A stretch of DNA of 64,000 bases, from NCBI GenBank assembly GCA_023249305.1, contig JAHFCU010000002.1, positions 100,584 through 164,583 on the forward strand, written 5' to 3'. The first letter of the stretch is position 1. Each line of letters opens with the position of its first letter. This DNA is from Gemmatimonadota bacterium. Its GTDB lineage: Bacteria; Gemmatimonadota; Gemmatimonadetes; Gemmatimonadales; Gemmatimonadaceae. The translations under genes were made by a program, and so were the position numbers. This document shows positions 25,424-33,775 of this stretch, piece by piece. The notes beneath the pieces are model-generated. The model was not told where the DNA came from. It was given only the letters and a program-made list of their open reading frames with translations, and did no database searches.

Positions 25424-25525
25424 ATGCAAGGGTAAGTAGGATGGCGGAGGCAGTTTTTCGCTGGGGGATTCGCTTAAAGCGAGGGGTAATCTATTAGCGG
25501 AGTTGTATTGACATACGAGCATAAT

Positions 25526-25837
25526 GTGACAAAATATCACATAGCTGAAATTCAAGATTCGGGGCCGCCAAATCCCGTCAAAGCCAAAGAAATCGTTCGG
25601 CATGCCCTTGAGCACAGCAGCCTGGATTTCTCAGCGCATGCGCGAACGGAGATGAAGAACGACGCGCTCGAATCGACGGACTGCCTCAACGTCTTGCGTG
25701 GCGGTGTGTACGAACCGCCGGAGTTAATTGATGGGACGTGGCGCTACCGGGTGACGACACAGCGGATCTGCGTTGTCGTTGCAATACCATCGGCAGATTG
25801 CGTGCGCGTAGTCACGGCATGGAGAAAAGGGAAATGA
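25526..25837 (+). CDS. DUF4258 protein, probable type II toxin
   Basis: About 103 residues from the GTG at 25526. The ORF track starts at a TTG (25508) that coincides with a TTGACA hexamer, so that start is doubtful. The domain has DFSAHARTEMKNDALESTDCLNVL and DGTWRYRVTTQRICVVVAI, ending VVTAWRK, the pattern of DUF4258, a RelE/MqsR-like mRNA interferase fold. It overlaps the downstream YgiT/MqsA-type antitoxin gene by ATGA, in the toxin-first order of mqsRA. The surrounding DNA is visibly richer in A and T than the window, suggesting acquisition by transfer. Confidence 0.78.
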   Translation: MTKYHIAEIQDSGPPNPVKAKEIVRHALEHSSLDFSAHARTEMKNDALESTDCLNVLRGGVYEPPELIDGTWRYRVTTQRICVVVAIPSADCVRVVTAWRKGK

Positions 25838-26349
25838 GAACGTGTGATGATTGTGGTGGCGGAATGACCGTCGAGACGGGTGCAGTTCGGCGATATGAGC
25901 TTGGCGGGTTGCCGCACGTTGAGCTACACGGGGTGGAGGTGGCGCACTGTCCCGCGTGCGGCGCAGAGGACGTTGCGATCCCGCGCATCGAGCAGCTACA
26001 TCGTGTGCTCGTGTCGCACTTCATTAACCAGACGCGCGCCTTGGCACCGATCGAAGTGCGCTTCCTGCGCAAGCACGTCGGGTTCTCAACAGCGGACTTT
26101 GCGAAGTGCATGGGAGTGTTGCGCGAGACCGTCTCGCGCTGGGAGACCGGCAAGAAGCCGATGGGTGCGCAAGCGGATCGTCTGTTGAGGCTGCTCGTAG
26201 CGACGAGCGCGCCGATTCACGACTACGCAGTGAAGGACGTGCTAAGAGCACTCAATCCTTCGCGTCCCGCGCCCAAACGTCTTGGCCGGTTCGCCGTGCG
26301 TGCGAGCCCTGACGGCTGGCGGCCGAATCGCGAGATAGTGGCGGCGTAA
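25834..26349 (+). CDS. MqsA-type antitoxin (YgiT zinc finger plus HTH)
   Basis: 171 residues. The N-terminal zinc finger has MRTCDDCGGGM and HCPACGAEDV, two CxxC pairs. The C-terminal XRE-like helix-turn-helix is FSTADFAKCMGVLRETVSRWETGKKPM. In MqsA, the zinc finger binds the toxin and the HTH represses the operon. The ATG at 25834 overlaps the toxin stop (ATGA); the longer ORF start at 25738 is an out-of-frame shadow of the toxin. The last 40 residues (PSRPAPKRLGRFAVRASPDG) are a basic tail of unknown role. Confidence 0.88.
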   Translation: MRTCDDCGGGMTVETGAVRRYELGGLPHVELHGVEVAHCPACGAEDVAIPRIEQLHRVLVSHFINQTRALAPIEVRFLRKHVGFSTADFAKCMGVLRETVSRWETGKKPMGAQADRLLRLLVATSAPIHDYAVKDVLRALNPSRPAPKRLGRFAVRASPDGWRPNREIVAA

Positions 26350-26492
26350 CGAAAGAGATCGCCTGTCCAACGCCCAAACGAGACGAACACGAAATGCAAG
26401 CCAGGCGCGGCGGGCCGCACACGTTTCAAATCACCACTGTGCAGTCGAGTGGCGACGAACAGGGAGTGATGACCCCCTCTTGTGCTTTGTTA

Positions 26493-26506
26493 TCTATATA
26501 TATAGA
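26493..26506. promoter_or_regulatory. AT-only palindrome before padR, possible operator
   Basis: TCTATATATATAGA, a perfect 14-bp palindrome, ends 8 bp before the ATG of the PadR gene, in a sharply AT-rich stretch. PadR regulators commonly bind their own promoter, so autoregulation is plausible. It could equally act as part of the core promoter. Confidence 0.4.
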
Positions 26507-26514
26507 CTAATTAC

Positions 26515-26838
26515 ATGCCGCGTCCACGAAACACCTCTCCGCAGACGCTTCGCGTACTTGCTCTGCTCCTCGAATCACCGCGCGCCTGGCACTATGGCTA
26601 CGCCATGAGCCAGCGCACCGGTCTCAAGGCAGGGACGCTCTATCCCATTCTCGCCCGTCTGACGGAACAAGGATGGCTCGAGAGACACTGGCAGGAGCCC
26701 GAGCTTCCGGGCCGTCCGCCCCGCCATACCTACCGGTTGACGTCAGCAGGGACTCGAGCTGCGAGGCATCAGCTCGCCGAGTCGGCATTCTTGCCGGTGC
26801 CTCTGGCATTCGCTGGGTCACGCAGGAGCAGCGAATGA
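26515..26838 (+). CDS. PadR family transcriptional regulator
   Basis: 107 residues. The winged helix reads LRVLALLLESPRAWHYGYAMSQRTGLKAGTLYPILARLTEQGWLERHWQ (in parts), typical of PadR with the GTLYPxLxRLxxxGWL recognition helix, and RHTYRLTSAG is the wing. The C-terminal dimer helix is short, so it is PadR-s2-like. Its stop overlaps the following membrane protein gene (ATGA), the usual arrangement in which PadR controls a coupled membrane partner. No ribosome-binding site is visible before the ATG. Confidence 0.92.
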   Translation: MPRPRNTSPQTLRVLALLLESPRAWHYGYAMSQRTGLKAGTLYPILARLTEQGWLERHWQEPELPGRPPRHTYRLTSAGTRAARHQLAESAFLPVPLAFAGSRRSSE

Positions 26839-27989
26839 ACCATTCATTCGACCGAGCAGCCACTGCCATTGCGACGCGCCTCTTGAGGTGGCTGGAGCAG
26901 CACGTAGATGTCGAAAAGCGTGAATGGGTCGGCGCAATGACTGCGGAGTTCGACGAAATGGACTCCGGCTGGCAGCGCCTTATTTGGGCGTTGAGCGGTT
27001 TGCCGCTAGTCTGGTCCTTCAGGCCGACCAAAATTGCTGAACCTGAACTCGTTCTTTCGGGGAGTTCCCTCATGACTGGTCCGTCGCTTGCTGTCGAGAC
27101 GAGGTCGTCGCTTCGCGACTACTTCGCCGTCCTCACCGCGTTGCTTCTCGTCGTGGTCGTCGTGGGCTACATCGTTATGCTCCTGCCGGTCTTCCAGTCC
27201 ATCGTGAGTTCATTCGACAAGACGCTCAACGTGGCGGGTGTGGATTTCGCGCGTTTGGGGAGACGGCTCGCCCAAGCAGCAGGGCTGGTCTTTCTTGTCG
27301 GAAGTGTCTATGTCGTGCGTCGCCCGCGCATCGAGTGGTCAACACGCACGCAGACGCTCCTCGGTGGCGTGAACCTGCTCCTTGGGACGAGCACGGTGTT
27401 GCTTGGTGTCACGCTCGTGCAGTTCATCATTTTGCTGATTCCTCAACTGCAGCAGCAGCGCGTATTGCGCGAACGCGAGCAAGCTGCGCTGTACCGCCTT
27501 GCGGCGGTGGGCGCTTCTTCGGAAGCGGCGAACGTCGCGAAGCTGGGCGGACCTGCCGAGGCGCGATTCTTCGCGCTCACGAATCTCTCCCACGAGGCGT
27601 TGCGGGCGGGCGACGCCGGTTCGGTCGCCAAACAAGTCGCGCAGGAACTGCGCACAATGCTGCCGCAGTTTGAAAAGAACTCGGAGTACGCAAACGCCGT
27701 ACTCTACGCCAATCTGCTGGCGGGGCACGTCGCGTTGGAGCAAGGGCTGATACGCGATGCGCGGCGATATCTCGTGGCAGCTGGGAACCGTCCCCCTGCG
27801 CCCCCGATGACTCTCGGGCCGAACATGCGTTTGGCGAAGGGTCTCCTGGCCTACGGGGACCGGAAGATCGTGCTCGAGTTTCTCGCGCAGTGCCGCCGGT
27901 TCTGGCCAACAGGAACTGACCGACTCGACGCGTGGACTCGGGAAATCAATGCCGGTGGCAAGCCCGACTTCGGACACGACTTCAAATGA
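26835..27989 (+). CDS. PadR-associated membrane protein with TPR-like tail
   Basis: 384 residues from the ATG at 26835, coupled to padR. The N-terminus (EKREWVGAMTAEFDEMDSGWQRLIWALSG) resembles the helical prefix found on PadR-linked permeases. Three transmembrane segments follow (VLTALLLVVVVVGYIVMLL, AAGLVFLVGSVYVV, LLGVTLVQFIILLI). The cytoplasmic C-terminal half is helical with repeat-like segments (EAARFFALTNLSHEALRAGD style, YANAVLYANLLAGHVALEQG), like TPR modules. No permease core is present. Function unknown; I infer a membrane stress or signalling role. Confidence 0.7.
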   Translation: MNHSFDRAATAIATRLLRWLEQHVDVEKREWVGAMTAEFDEMDSGWQRLIWALSGLPLVWSFRPTKIAEPELVLSGSSLMTGPSLAVETRSSLRDYFAVLTALLLVVVVVGYIVMLLPVFQSIVSSFDKTLNVAGVDFARLGRRLAQAAGLVFLVGSVYVVRRPRIEWSTRTQTLLGGVNLLLGTSTVLLGVTLVQFIILLIPQLQQQRVLREREQAALYRLAAVGASSEAANVAKLGGPAEARFFALTNLSHEALRAGDAGSVAKQVAQELRTMLPQFEKNSEYANAVLYANLLAGHVALEQGLIRDARRYLVAAGNRPPAPPMTLGPNMRLAKGLLAYGDRKIVLEFLAQCRRFWPTGTDRLDAWTREINAGGKPDFGHDFK

Positions 27990-28053
27990 TGGCTGCTGAG
28001 CGAAGCTGCGAGATGGTGGTACCGTGCACGCGACCATCGCGTGCTCGAGAGGT

Positions 28054-29322
28054 CTACCGCACCCTCGCTACCTCCAGCACGGCCCACCTTTCGTCCAGCA
28101 CTCCTAAGTACACGACGCCGTCACCAAACCCGGAAATCACTCGCCCGAACGGCACCTTCACGCGGTCAATCAGCACGCCGTTTGAGTTGACAAGATCGTA
28201 GATGGGCCCGGCGTCGCTCGGTGCGGTGGTGCGAATCCAGAGGTTACCCGCGCCATCCACGCTTGCAACGCCCTGCTTGAACGCAGGGCGATAGTCGGGC
28301 AGCTCCTTCGCCGCGAAGCTCTCCATGTTGGGGCCTTGGAAACGCCGAGTCGCCCCGGGTCGCGACCGCTCGGCGCTGCCGGCGGACTGGCCGCTTGCGG
28401 AGGTGTCGCCGTTCACCCGGCTCTCGATTGCCGCGCGCTCAATCTGCCATTGCACCGTCGCCGAGTCCGCAACGCGCTGCTTGTCTTCGTCGGATAGCCG
28501 CTCCCACGCGTACGAGACCTTGGGCGACGACACCAATCGTCCGTCCGTCTGCAGGAACTCGACGTGAAAGTCGCGACCGCGAATGACGGCGATGCGCCCG
28601 TCGGGAAGCAACGCCCAGTCGTCAACCGTCGGCAGCGGATTCGTCTTGACCACCGTCAAGAACCCTCGCTCGGTCTCGGACACATGAAAGGTCATCGCCG
28701 GGATCTTGAGGAAGGCAACAGTGTCCGTGCGACGCGTGACGAGATCAACGCGAAGAAGCGGCGCCGTGTCCGGTGGCTGAGGCATGCGGAAGGGCTGGCC
28801 CGGTTCCGGAGGTCCACCGCTGGCATTGCGCCGGTTTGGCGTGGCGATGCCACGATAGATGATGCGCCCCGCGGGATCCACGCCCGGCGTCCCAAAGGGC
28901 CCGCCGATCATGTTGTTGGCATCCTGCGGACGTGGAATCGCCATCACACGAATCGTCGCGCCCTTGTCGTCCAGCACGGTCATCGTCAGCGCCTGCGGAT
29001 CCACGAACAGCGACGAATCGCCGCGATAAGGAATAAGTCCCGCAACCTGGCTCGTGTAGCCTCCGGTGGAGGCGCCATTCGCGTCAGCGATGACGGACTT
29101 CAGCGCGAGCTTGCGGTCGAGCAGCACAACCTGCCGTCGCGTGAGGTCGTGCACGAGCACGTCGCCGTTCGGCAACGGCCGCACGTACGACACCGAGCCG
29201 AGTGCGTTCGCGGAACAGACGCTGATGATGGGTCCGAGTGGGCGAACGGGGGGAATCCCTTGCGCCGCCGCTTTCGCGGCCACGAATGCGAGCAAGAGCA
29301 CTGCACGGGAATGAGCTCTCAT
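28054..29322 (-). CDS. Secreted beta-propeller-like protein
   Basis: About 422 residues. The start at 29322 gives MRAHSRAVLLLAFVAAKAAAQ, a Sec signal. The body has repeated short strands of the kind YVRPLPNGDVLVHDLTRRQVVLLD, VDPAGRIIYRG and DDWALLPDGRIAVIRGRDF, spaced like NHL or 6-bladed propeller blades. A Pro/Gly linker (PSPEPGQPFRMPQPPDTAP-like) lies in the middle. This family of secreted propellers is common in Gemmatimonadota and Acidobacteriota but has no assigned function. It is divergent from the next gene across a 22-bp palindrome. Confidence 0.65.
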   Translation of the reverse strand: MRAHSRAVLLLAFVAAKAAAQGIPPVRPLGPIISVCSANALGSVSYVRPLPNGDVLVHDLTRRQVVLLDRKLALKSVIADANGASTGGYTSQVAGLIPYRGDSSLFVDPQALTMTVLDDKGATIRVMAIPRPQDANNMIGGPFGTPGVDPAGRIIYRGIATPNRRNASGGPPEPGQPFRMPQPPDTAPLLRVDLVTRRTDTVAFLKIPAMTFHVSETERGFLTVVKTNPLPTVDDWALLPDGRIAVIRGRDFHVEFLQTDGRLVSSPKVSYAWERLSDEDKQRVADSATVQWQIERAAIESRVNGDTSASGQSAGSAERSRPGATRRFQGPNMESFAAKELPDYRPAFKQGVASVDGAGNLWIRTTAPSDAGPIYDLVNSNGVLIDRVKVPFGRVISGFGDGVVYLGVLDERWAVLEVARVR

Positions 29323-29389
29323 GGACGTCCGGTGTCGGTCGAGCGCATAAATTACGATTTCCGACAGCGGCATTACAGAGCGTGTCGAT

Positions 29390-29411
29390 ATCGTTTGGAT
29401 TAGCAAACGAT
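29390..29411. promoter_or_regulatory. 22-bp palindrome between divergent genes, possible operator
   Basis: ATCGTTTG, 6 nt, CAAACGAT: perfect 8-bp arms. It lies 67 bp upstream of the propeller gene start and 69 bp upstream of the divergent membrane glycosyltransferase-like gene, almost exactly central. No adjacent regulator gene is present. Confidence 0.45.
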
Positions 29412-29480
29412 GAAGCGCGCGGACTCTCGCCGCGACCACCATAGTTGCCAGCCCGCCAGTTTCGGATTACTTACGATCCG

Positions 29481-31088
29481 ATGACTTCCGGCACGACCCG
29501 CTTCACATTCGCCGTCACCTGTGCGCTCGCAGTGATGGCGGGCGCATTTCGCTTCACTGCCGCGCCGGGTCCCGGGCTTGATCCCGACGCGATGTCGTAC
29601 CTCGGTGCGGCGCGAACCCTCGCGGCCGACGGCACGCTCCGGATTCCGATGGCGCCGTGGTGGAGCGACAGCACCACGCAGCCGCTCACACACTTTCCGC
29701 CTGGCTACTCGGCCGTGCTCGCTGTGCCGGTGGCGTTCCGCTTGAACGCCGTGCAGGGCGCGCGCGTGGTGCAGAGCGTCGCGGCAGGCGCCACCGCCGC
29801 GATCTTCATGCTTGCGCTGTGGCCACTAGTTGGCGCGTGGGGGGCCGTGCTCGGTGCGGTCGCGCTCGCGCTCACGCCCGCGTACGCATTCGTTCACCTC
29901 TCGGTGCTCAGCGAGCCGCTCTTCCTCGCGCTCATGATGCTTATGATGTGGAGTCTCTTCCGCCGGCCGCGCGCGCCCCTGATGCACGGCGTCATCGCCG
30001 CGGCGGCCACGATGGTGCGCTACGCAGGGCTCTCAATGGCCGGCGCCGCGGCGCTCTGGGCGTTGCGCGATTCCACGGCGACGTGGCGTGAGCGCATGCG
30101 CCGCGCCGCACTCGCCATCGCGCCATCGCTGCTGGCGATGGCGGCTTGGACGCTGACGCGCGAACACGCGCCGGGACGCGGCGAGCCGATCCGCAAGCTG
30201 GCGTTTTACGGCGATTGGGGACCGACGTTGCACGAAGGCGCGCGCACCGTTGCACACCAACTCGCGCCGACGCTGGAATGGGAGCCGACGCCGTGGCTAG
30301 CGGCGGCCGTCGCGCTCGCGGCGATCGCCGCGATGATCTGGAGCACAGTGCGTCAGTCGGGCGGGGTGATGCCCAGCGCCGAGCCTGATGATTCGCGCCG
30401 GAGCGCGCAGGGGGAGATGTTGCGGGCCGCGGGATGCCTCGCGCTCGCCTATGTGGGGCTCGTCGTTGCCTCGCGCGCACTGGCTGACCCCGCGATTCCC
30501 TTCGACTTCCGCATGACCGTGCCGCTCGTGCCGCCGGCGGTGGCGGCAGTGACGATCATCGCCGTCCGTGCCTGGCGCATCGTCTCGCGCCCTGTGCGCG
30601 TCGTCGGCGTGGTTCTCTTCATTGGGTGGACGGCGGCGGCGATACGCGCGAACCATCAGCAAGTCACCGATGCACTCGCTGACGGCAGCGACTTCGCAAG
30701 CGCGGAGTGGCGCAACTCACCAACCCTCGCCTGGGTGCACGCGCAGGATCCATCGCGTGCGCTCTTCACGAATCTGCCCTGTGAGATTTGGTTCCACCTC
30801 GACCGTCAGGTGCGCAACGTGCCCGACAGCACCGACGTCGCGACGATGCGTGCCTTCACGGCCAAGCTTCGCGCCACCAACGGCGTGATGGTGGCGTGGA
30901 ACCTCCAGAGTCCGGAGACTGCGCACACCGACTCCATCGCCGTACACTCGGGCCTCGTGCGCATCGCGCAGTTCGAGGACGGCAGCGTGTTCGAGATGCC
31001 GTCCGCGTCACCACGCGCGGCGCCACCCGTCACGCGTGCTGGCATTCGCGCGCCGGGTCCGGTGGCGCCACCAGCCATTCGGCGATAA
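29481..31088 (+). CDS. Multi-spanning GT39/PMT-like membrane protein
   Basis: 535 residues with about 10 hydrophobic segments. An early periplasmic-loop motif GPGLDPDAMSYLGAARTLA has the acidic residue expected after TM1 of GT-C glycosyltransferases; THFPPGYSAVLAVPV and LTPAYAFVHLSVLSEPLFLAL are also typical of the mannosyltransferase/ArnT superfamily. The C-terminal soluble part (VHAQDPSRALFTNLPCEIWF) is periplasmic. It probably transfers a sugar from a lipid-linked donor; the acceptor is unknown. The start at 29481 is preferred over 29445 because it directly precedes the first helix. Confidence 0.65.
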   Translation: MTSGTTRFTFAVTCALAVMAGAFRFTAAPGPGLDPDAMSYLGAARTLAADGTLRIPMAPWWSDSTTQPLTHFPPGYSAVLAVPVAFRLNAVQGARVVQSVAAGATAAIFMLALWPLVGAWGAVLGAVALALTPAYAFVHLSVLSEPLFLALMMLMMWSLFRRPRAPLMHGVIAAAATMVRYAGLSMAGAAALWALRDSTATWRERMRRAALAIAPSLLAMAAWTLTREHAPGRGEPIRKLAFYGDWGPTLHEGARTVAHQLAPTLEWEPTPWLAAAVALAAIAAMIWSTVRQSGGVMPSAEPDDSRRSAQGEMLRAAGCLALAYVGLVVASRALADPAIPFDFRMTVPLVPPAVAAVTIIAVRAWRIVSRPVRVVGVVLFIGWTAAAIRANHQQVTDALADGSDFASAEWRNSPTLAWVHAQDPSRALFTNLPCEIWFHLDRQVRNVPDSTDVATMRAFTAKLRATNGVMVAWNLQSPETAHTDSIAVHSGLVRIAQFEDGSVFEMPSASPRAAPPVTRAGIRAPGPVAPPAIRR

Positions 31089-31097
31089 CGTGCGCGT

Positions 31098-32183
31098 ATG
31101 AGCCTTGCCGCAATCCTCAATGAATGCGCTCGCCTCGCCGCCGGTGGCGGCGTCGGGGCGCTGGCGAGCGTCGTACGCCGACGCGGGTCGTTGCCGATGA
31201 GCGCCACGGCCAAGCTGCTCGTCACCGCGGATGGCGCGCGCTTCGGCACCGTGGGCGGCGGCTGCCTCGAGGCCGACGTCACCGAGCAGGCGCTGGACGT
31301 CTGCGAACGGCGCGTGCCCATGTGCACAACGCATACGTTGAATGCCGAACTCGCGGGAGATTACGGTCTCACCTGCGGCGGCACGGCCGACGTGTTCATC
31401 GAACCCGTCACGCGCGATCCGGCGCTCGCCGCGCTCTATGCTGAAGCGGCTGCGGTCATCGCGCGCGGTGAGCGGGCCGTGCTTGCCACGGCGCGCTCGT
31501 GGCCGGATGGCGCGCCACGAAAATTGCTGCGCACAGCGCATCGCATCGTTGGCGTAGGCGACGATGCCGCCCTTCGCCACGCGGTCGACGCGTTCGAACA
31601 GGGGCGTGACGAACCGCTGCTTGGTGATGACGTCGTGGTGGAGGCGCTCGTCGGCGCGCCGCGGCTGGTGGTCTTCGGTGCGGGGCATGTCGGCGCGCGC
31701 ATCTGCCAGGCGGCCGCGTTCGCCGGCTGGCGCGTAACGATCGTGGACGATCGCGCAGAGTTTGCGGACGCGGCACGCGTTCCGTGGGCCGAGCAAGTGC
31801 TTGTGTGCGACTTTGGCGACGTGCACGCGGCTGCGGTGGCCGAGGCGGACTGCGTGGTGATCTGCACGCGCGGGCACCAGCACGACGCGTTGATTGCCTC
31901 TCAGGTCGCGCCGGTGCGTCCGCGCTTTCTCGGAATGCTCGGATCGCACCGGAAGGCGGCGCTTACCGCGCAGGCGCTGCGCGGGTGGGGTGTGGACTCG
32001 GCGGACATCGAACGCATCGTCTGCCCCGTTGGACTCGACGTCGGGGCCGACACGCCGGAGGAGATCGCGATCAGCGTGGTCGGACAGCTCGTCGCTGTAA
32101 GGCGACAGACGGTAGACGGTAGACGGTGGACCGTAGATGCGCGCTCGACGCCTGATATTGGAGAAGTCGGCAGCGGGCCATAG
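31098..32183 (+). CDS. XdhC family protein (molybdenum cofactor insertion)
   Basis: 361 residues. The N-terminal XdhC domain has RRGSLPMSATAKLLV and GTVGGGCLEADV; the C-terminal Rossmann domain has LVVFGAGHVGARICQAAA and PRFLGMLGSHRKA, followed by RIVCPVGLDVGADTPEEIAISV. XdhC sulfurates and inserts MoCo into xanthine dehydrogenase-type enzymes. No such enzyme is encoded in the window, so it is a stand-alone copy. The last roughly 25 residues (RRQTVDGRRWTVDARS) are encoded by a 7-bp repeat array and are not family-like; the original protein probably ended just before them. Confidence 0.9.
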   Translation: MSLAAILNECARLAAGGGVGALASVVRRRGSLPMSATAKLLVTADGARFGTVGGGCLEADVTEQALDVCERRVPMCTTHTLNAELAGDYGLTCGGTADVFIEPVTRDPALAALYAEAAAVIARGERAVLATARSWPDGAPRKLLRTAHRIVGVGDDAALRHAVDAFEQGRDEPLLGDDVVVEALVGAPRLVVFGAGHVGARICQAAAFAGWRVTIVDDRAEFADAARVPWAEQVLVCDFGDVHAAAVAEADCVVICTRGHQHDALIASQVAPVRPRFLGMLGSHRKAALTAQALRGWGVDSADIERIVCPVGLDVGADTPEEIAISVVGQLVAVRRQTVDGRRWTVDARSTPDIGEVGSGP

Positions 32184-32223
32184 CGTTCACACTGCCCTGA
32201 TCTACCGTCTACCGTCTACGATC
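32104..32223. repeat. Inverted 7-bp repeat arrays, locus H6 (xdhC end to pterin dehydratase)
   Basis: The left arm, at 32104-32139, has heptads gacagac, ggtagac, ggtagac, ggtggac. The right arm, at about 32199-32223, has ctaccgt, ctaccgt, ctacgat. The left arm forms the C-terminal codons of xdhC; the right arm lies 14 bp before the next gene. The two arms could pair after transcription and act as a terminator-like hairpin. Confidence 0.8.
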
Positions 32224-32236
32224 ACTCTCTTCCGCC

Positions 32237-32557
32237 ATGCGCCCAGCCCTGCTCAGCGACATCGAGATCCATCGCGAGCTCAACGCGATGGACAGATGGT
32301 CGCGCAAGGGAGAGGCGCTGACGAAGACCTTCGACTTCCCGACCTTCACCGATGCGATGGTGTGGGTCAATCGCGTGGCCGCAGCAGCCGAAGCCGCCAA
32401 TCATCACCCGGACCTCGACATTCGCTTCTCGCGTGTGATTGCTTCACTCTCAACGCACGACAGCGGCGGTATCACGTCGCACGATTTCGCGCTCGCCCAC
32501 AAGATGGACGAACTGGCGGGGCCGAGGGAGCCGGAGGGGCCGGATCGAGGGGCGTGA
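32237..32557 (+). CDS. 4a-hydroxytetrahydrobiopterin dehydratase (PCD)
   Basis: 106 residues. The active-site signature AEAANHHPDLDIRFSRV matches the (E/A)xxxHHP motif of pterin-4a-carbinolamine dehydratases, and the final STHDSGGITSHDFALAHKMD is also diagnostic. The enzyme recycles the pterin product of aromatic amino-acid hydroxylases, but no hydroxylase is encoded nearby; bacterial homologues also act in molybdopterin contexts, which may fit the preceding xdhC. The last ten residues (PREPEGPDRGA) look like a low-complexity tail. Confidence 0.9.
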   Translation: MRPALLSDIEIHRELNAMDRWSRKGEALTKTFDFPTFTDAMVWVNRVAAAAEAANHHPDLDIRFSRVIASLSTHDSGGITSHDFALAHKMDELAGPREPEGPDRGA

Positions 32558-32621
32558 CGTTCTAGACTCCGTCCCGCATCTGCGCCATACTCTGCACACG
32601 AACCCTTATTGGACTGGAGCC

Positions 32622-33680
32622 ATGATTCGTCCTCTGCTCTCGCTGGCCGCCGGCCTCACGCTCGTTCCTGCCAGCGCCAACGCCGTCACGTGCACGACGG
32701 CGATCGCGCCGTGCACCGAGTGGGTTTCCCTTGGCGGCGGCGCCGGCCGCTCGCTCGTCTACCGTTCCTATCCGCTCGACACGCGCAACGAGAAAATCAC
32801 TCGGGTGCTCGTGATGATCCATGGCGCAGGCCGCAACGCCGATGGGTATTTCAGCTCGGCGATGGCGGCCGCATTCCTCGCTGGCGCGCTCGAGAACACG
32901 CTCGTCATCTCGCCGCGGATGGCGTCCAATGACGGTGCAGGCTGTCGCGATACGCTGGCCACCAACGAAATCAGTTGGCACTGCAACACCTGGCGCTCGG
33001 GTGGAGCGTCGCTCACCCATCCCGCGGTCACGTCGTTCGACTTCCTCGACGAGATCCTTCGCAAGGTCGCGCGCAAGGAAGTCTTCCCCAATCTCCGCGT
33101 CATTGTTGTGGCGGGGCACTCGGCCGGCGGGCAGGTGACGACCCGGTACGAGATGACGAACCAGGTGCACGACAAGCTCGGTGTGCCGGTGCGCTACATC
33201 GTCTCGAACCCATCGTCCTACGCATGGCCGAGCGATGAACGCCCCACGGCGGCGGCGTGGAGCCTCACCGCGAATGCGCCTGGCTACATCGCGGAGGTGC
33301 GGCCGGGTGCGCGCGCATTCGGGCCGTTCGGCGGAGCGCGCGGCTGCACCACGTACAATCAGTGGCCGGCTGGACTCGTGAACCGCTCCGGCTACTCGGC
33401 CGCGCAGACCGATGCGCAGATCAAGCGGCAGCTCGCCGAGCGCCCGACGACCTACCTCGTCGGTGAGCTCGACATTCTCCCGCTCGGCGGCTTCGACGGC
33501 TCATGCCCGGCGATGGCGCAGGGTCCGACGCGGCTCGCGCGCGGGCAGGCGTTCGGGAAGTACGTGAATGAGACGCTTGGCGCGAAACACGCCGTCGTGG
33601 TCGTGCCGCTCTGCGGGCACAACGCGCGGTGCATGTTCACGGCCGACGTCGCACTCCCCCTCATTTTCCCTGCGCCATAG
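32622..33680 (+). CDS. Secreted alpha/beta hydrolase (esterase-like)
   Basis: 352 residues. The start at 32622, preceded by a ggagcc ribosome-binding site, gives MIRPLLSLAAGLTLVPASANA, a signal peptide. The hydrolase core has VLVMIHGAGRNADGYF (oxyanion region), VVAGHSAGGQVT (nucleophile Ser) and a late CGHNARCMF that may supply the catalytic His. Eight cysteines (for example CTTAIAPCTEW) suggest disulfides and so a periplasmic or extracellular enzyme. The substrate is unknown. It ends 45 bp before a strong hairpin that separates it from the convergent Bax-inhibitor gene. Confidence 0.82.
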   Translation: MIRPLLSLAAGLTLVPASANAVTCTTAIAPCTEWVSLGGGAGRSLVYRSYPLDTRNEKITRVLVMIHGAGRNADGYFSSAMAAAFLAGALENTLVISPRMASNDGAGCRDTLATNEISWHCNTWRSGGASLTHPAVTSFDFLDEILRKVARKEVFPNLRVIVVAGHSAGGQVTTRYEMTNQVHDKLGVPVRYIVSNPSSYAWPSDERPTAAAWSLTANAPGYIAEVRPGARAFGPFGGARGCTTYNQWPAGLVNRSGYSAAQTDAQIKRQLAERPTTYLVGELDILPLGGFDGSCPAMAQGPTRLARGQAFGKYVNETLGAKHAVVVVPLCGHNARCMFTADVALPLIFPAP

Positions 33681-33724
33681 AAGGGAGCGGCATCGGCACT
33701 GGATGGTGGTCTCGGGAAGTGATA

Positions 33725-33755
33725 GCGCCCGGCGAGCATCGCTCGCCGGGCGCTT
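33725..33755. terminator. Bidirectional terminator-like hairpin
   Basis: A perfect 14-bp stem (agcgcccggcgagc) with a 3-nt loop (atc) lies midway between convergent gene ends at 33680 and 33776. There is no long T run, but the strength and position suggest a shared terminator. Confidence 0.75.
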
Positions 33756-33775
33756 GTACCATCTCCTGTCTCCCA

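Noticed and set aside
25508-25510. TTG start of the toxin ORF
   Set aside because: It coincides with a TTGACA hexamer likely used as -35; the GTG at 25526 is preferred.
33725-33755. Transposon end
   Set aside because: A single perfect hairpin between convergent gene ends is better explained as a terminator; no second copy was noticed.
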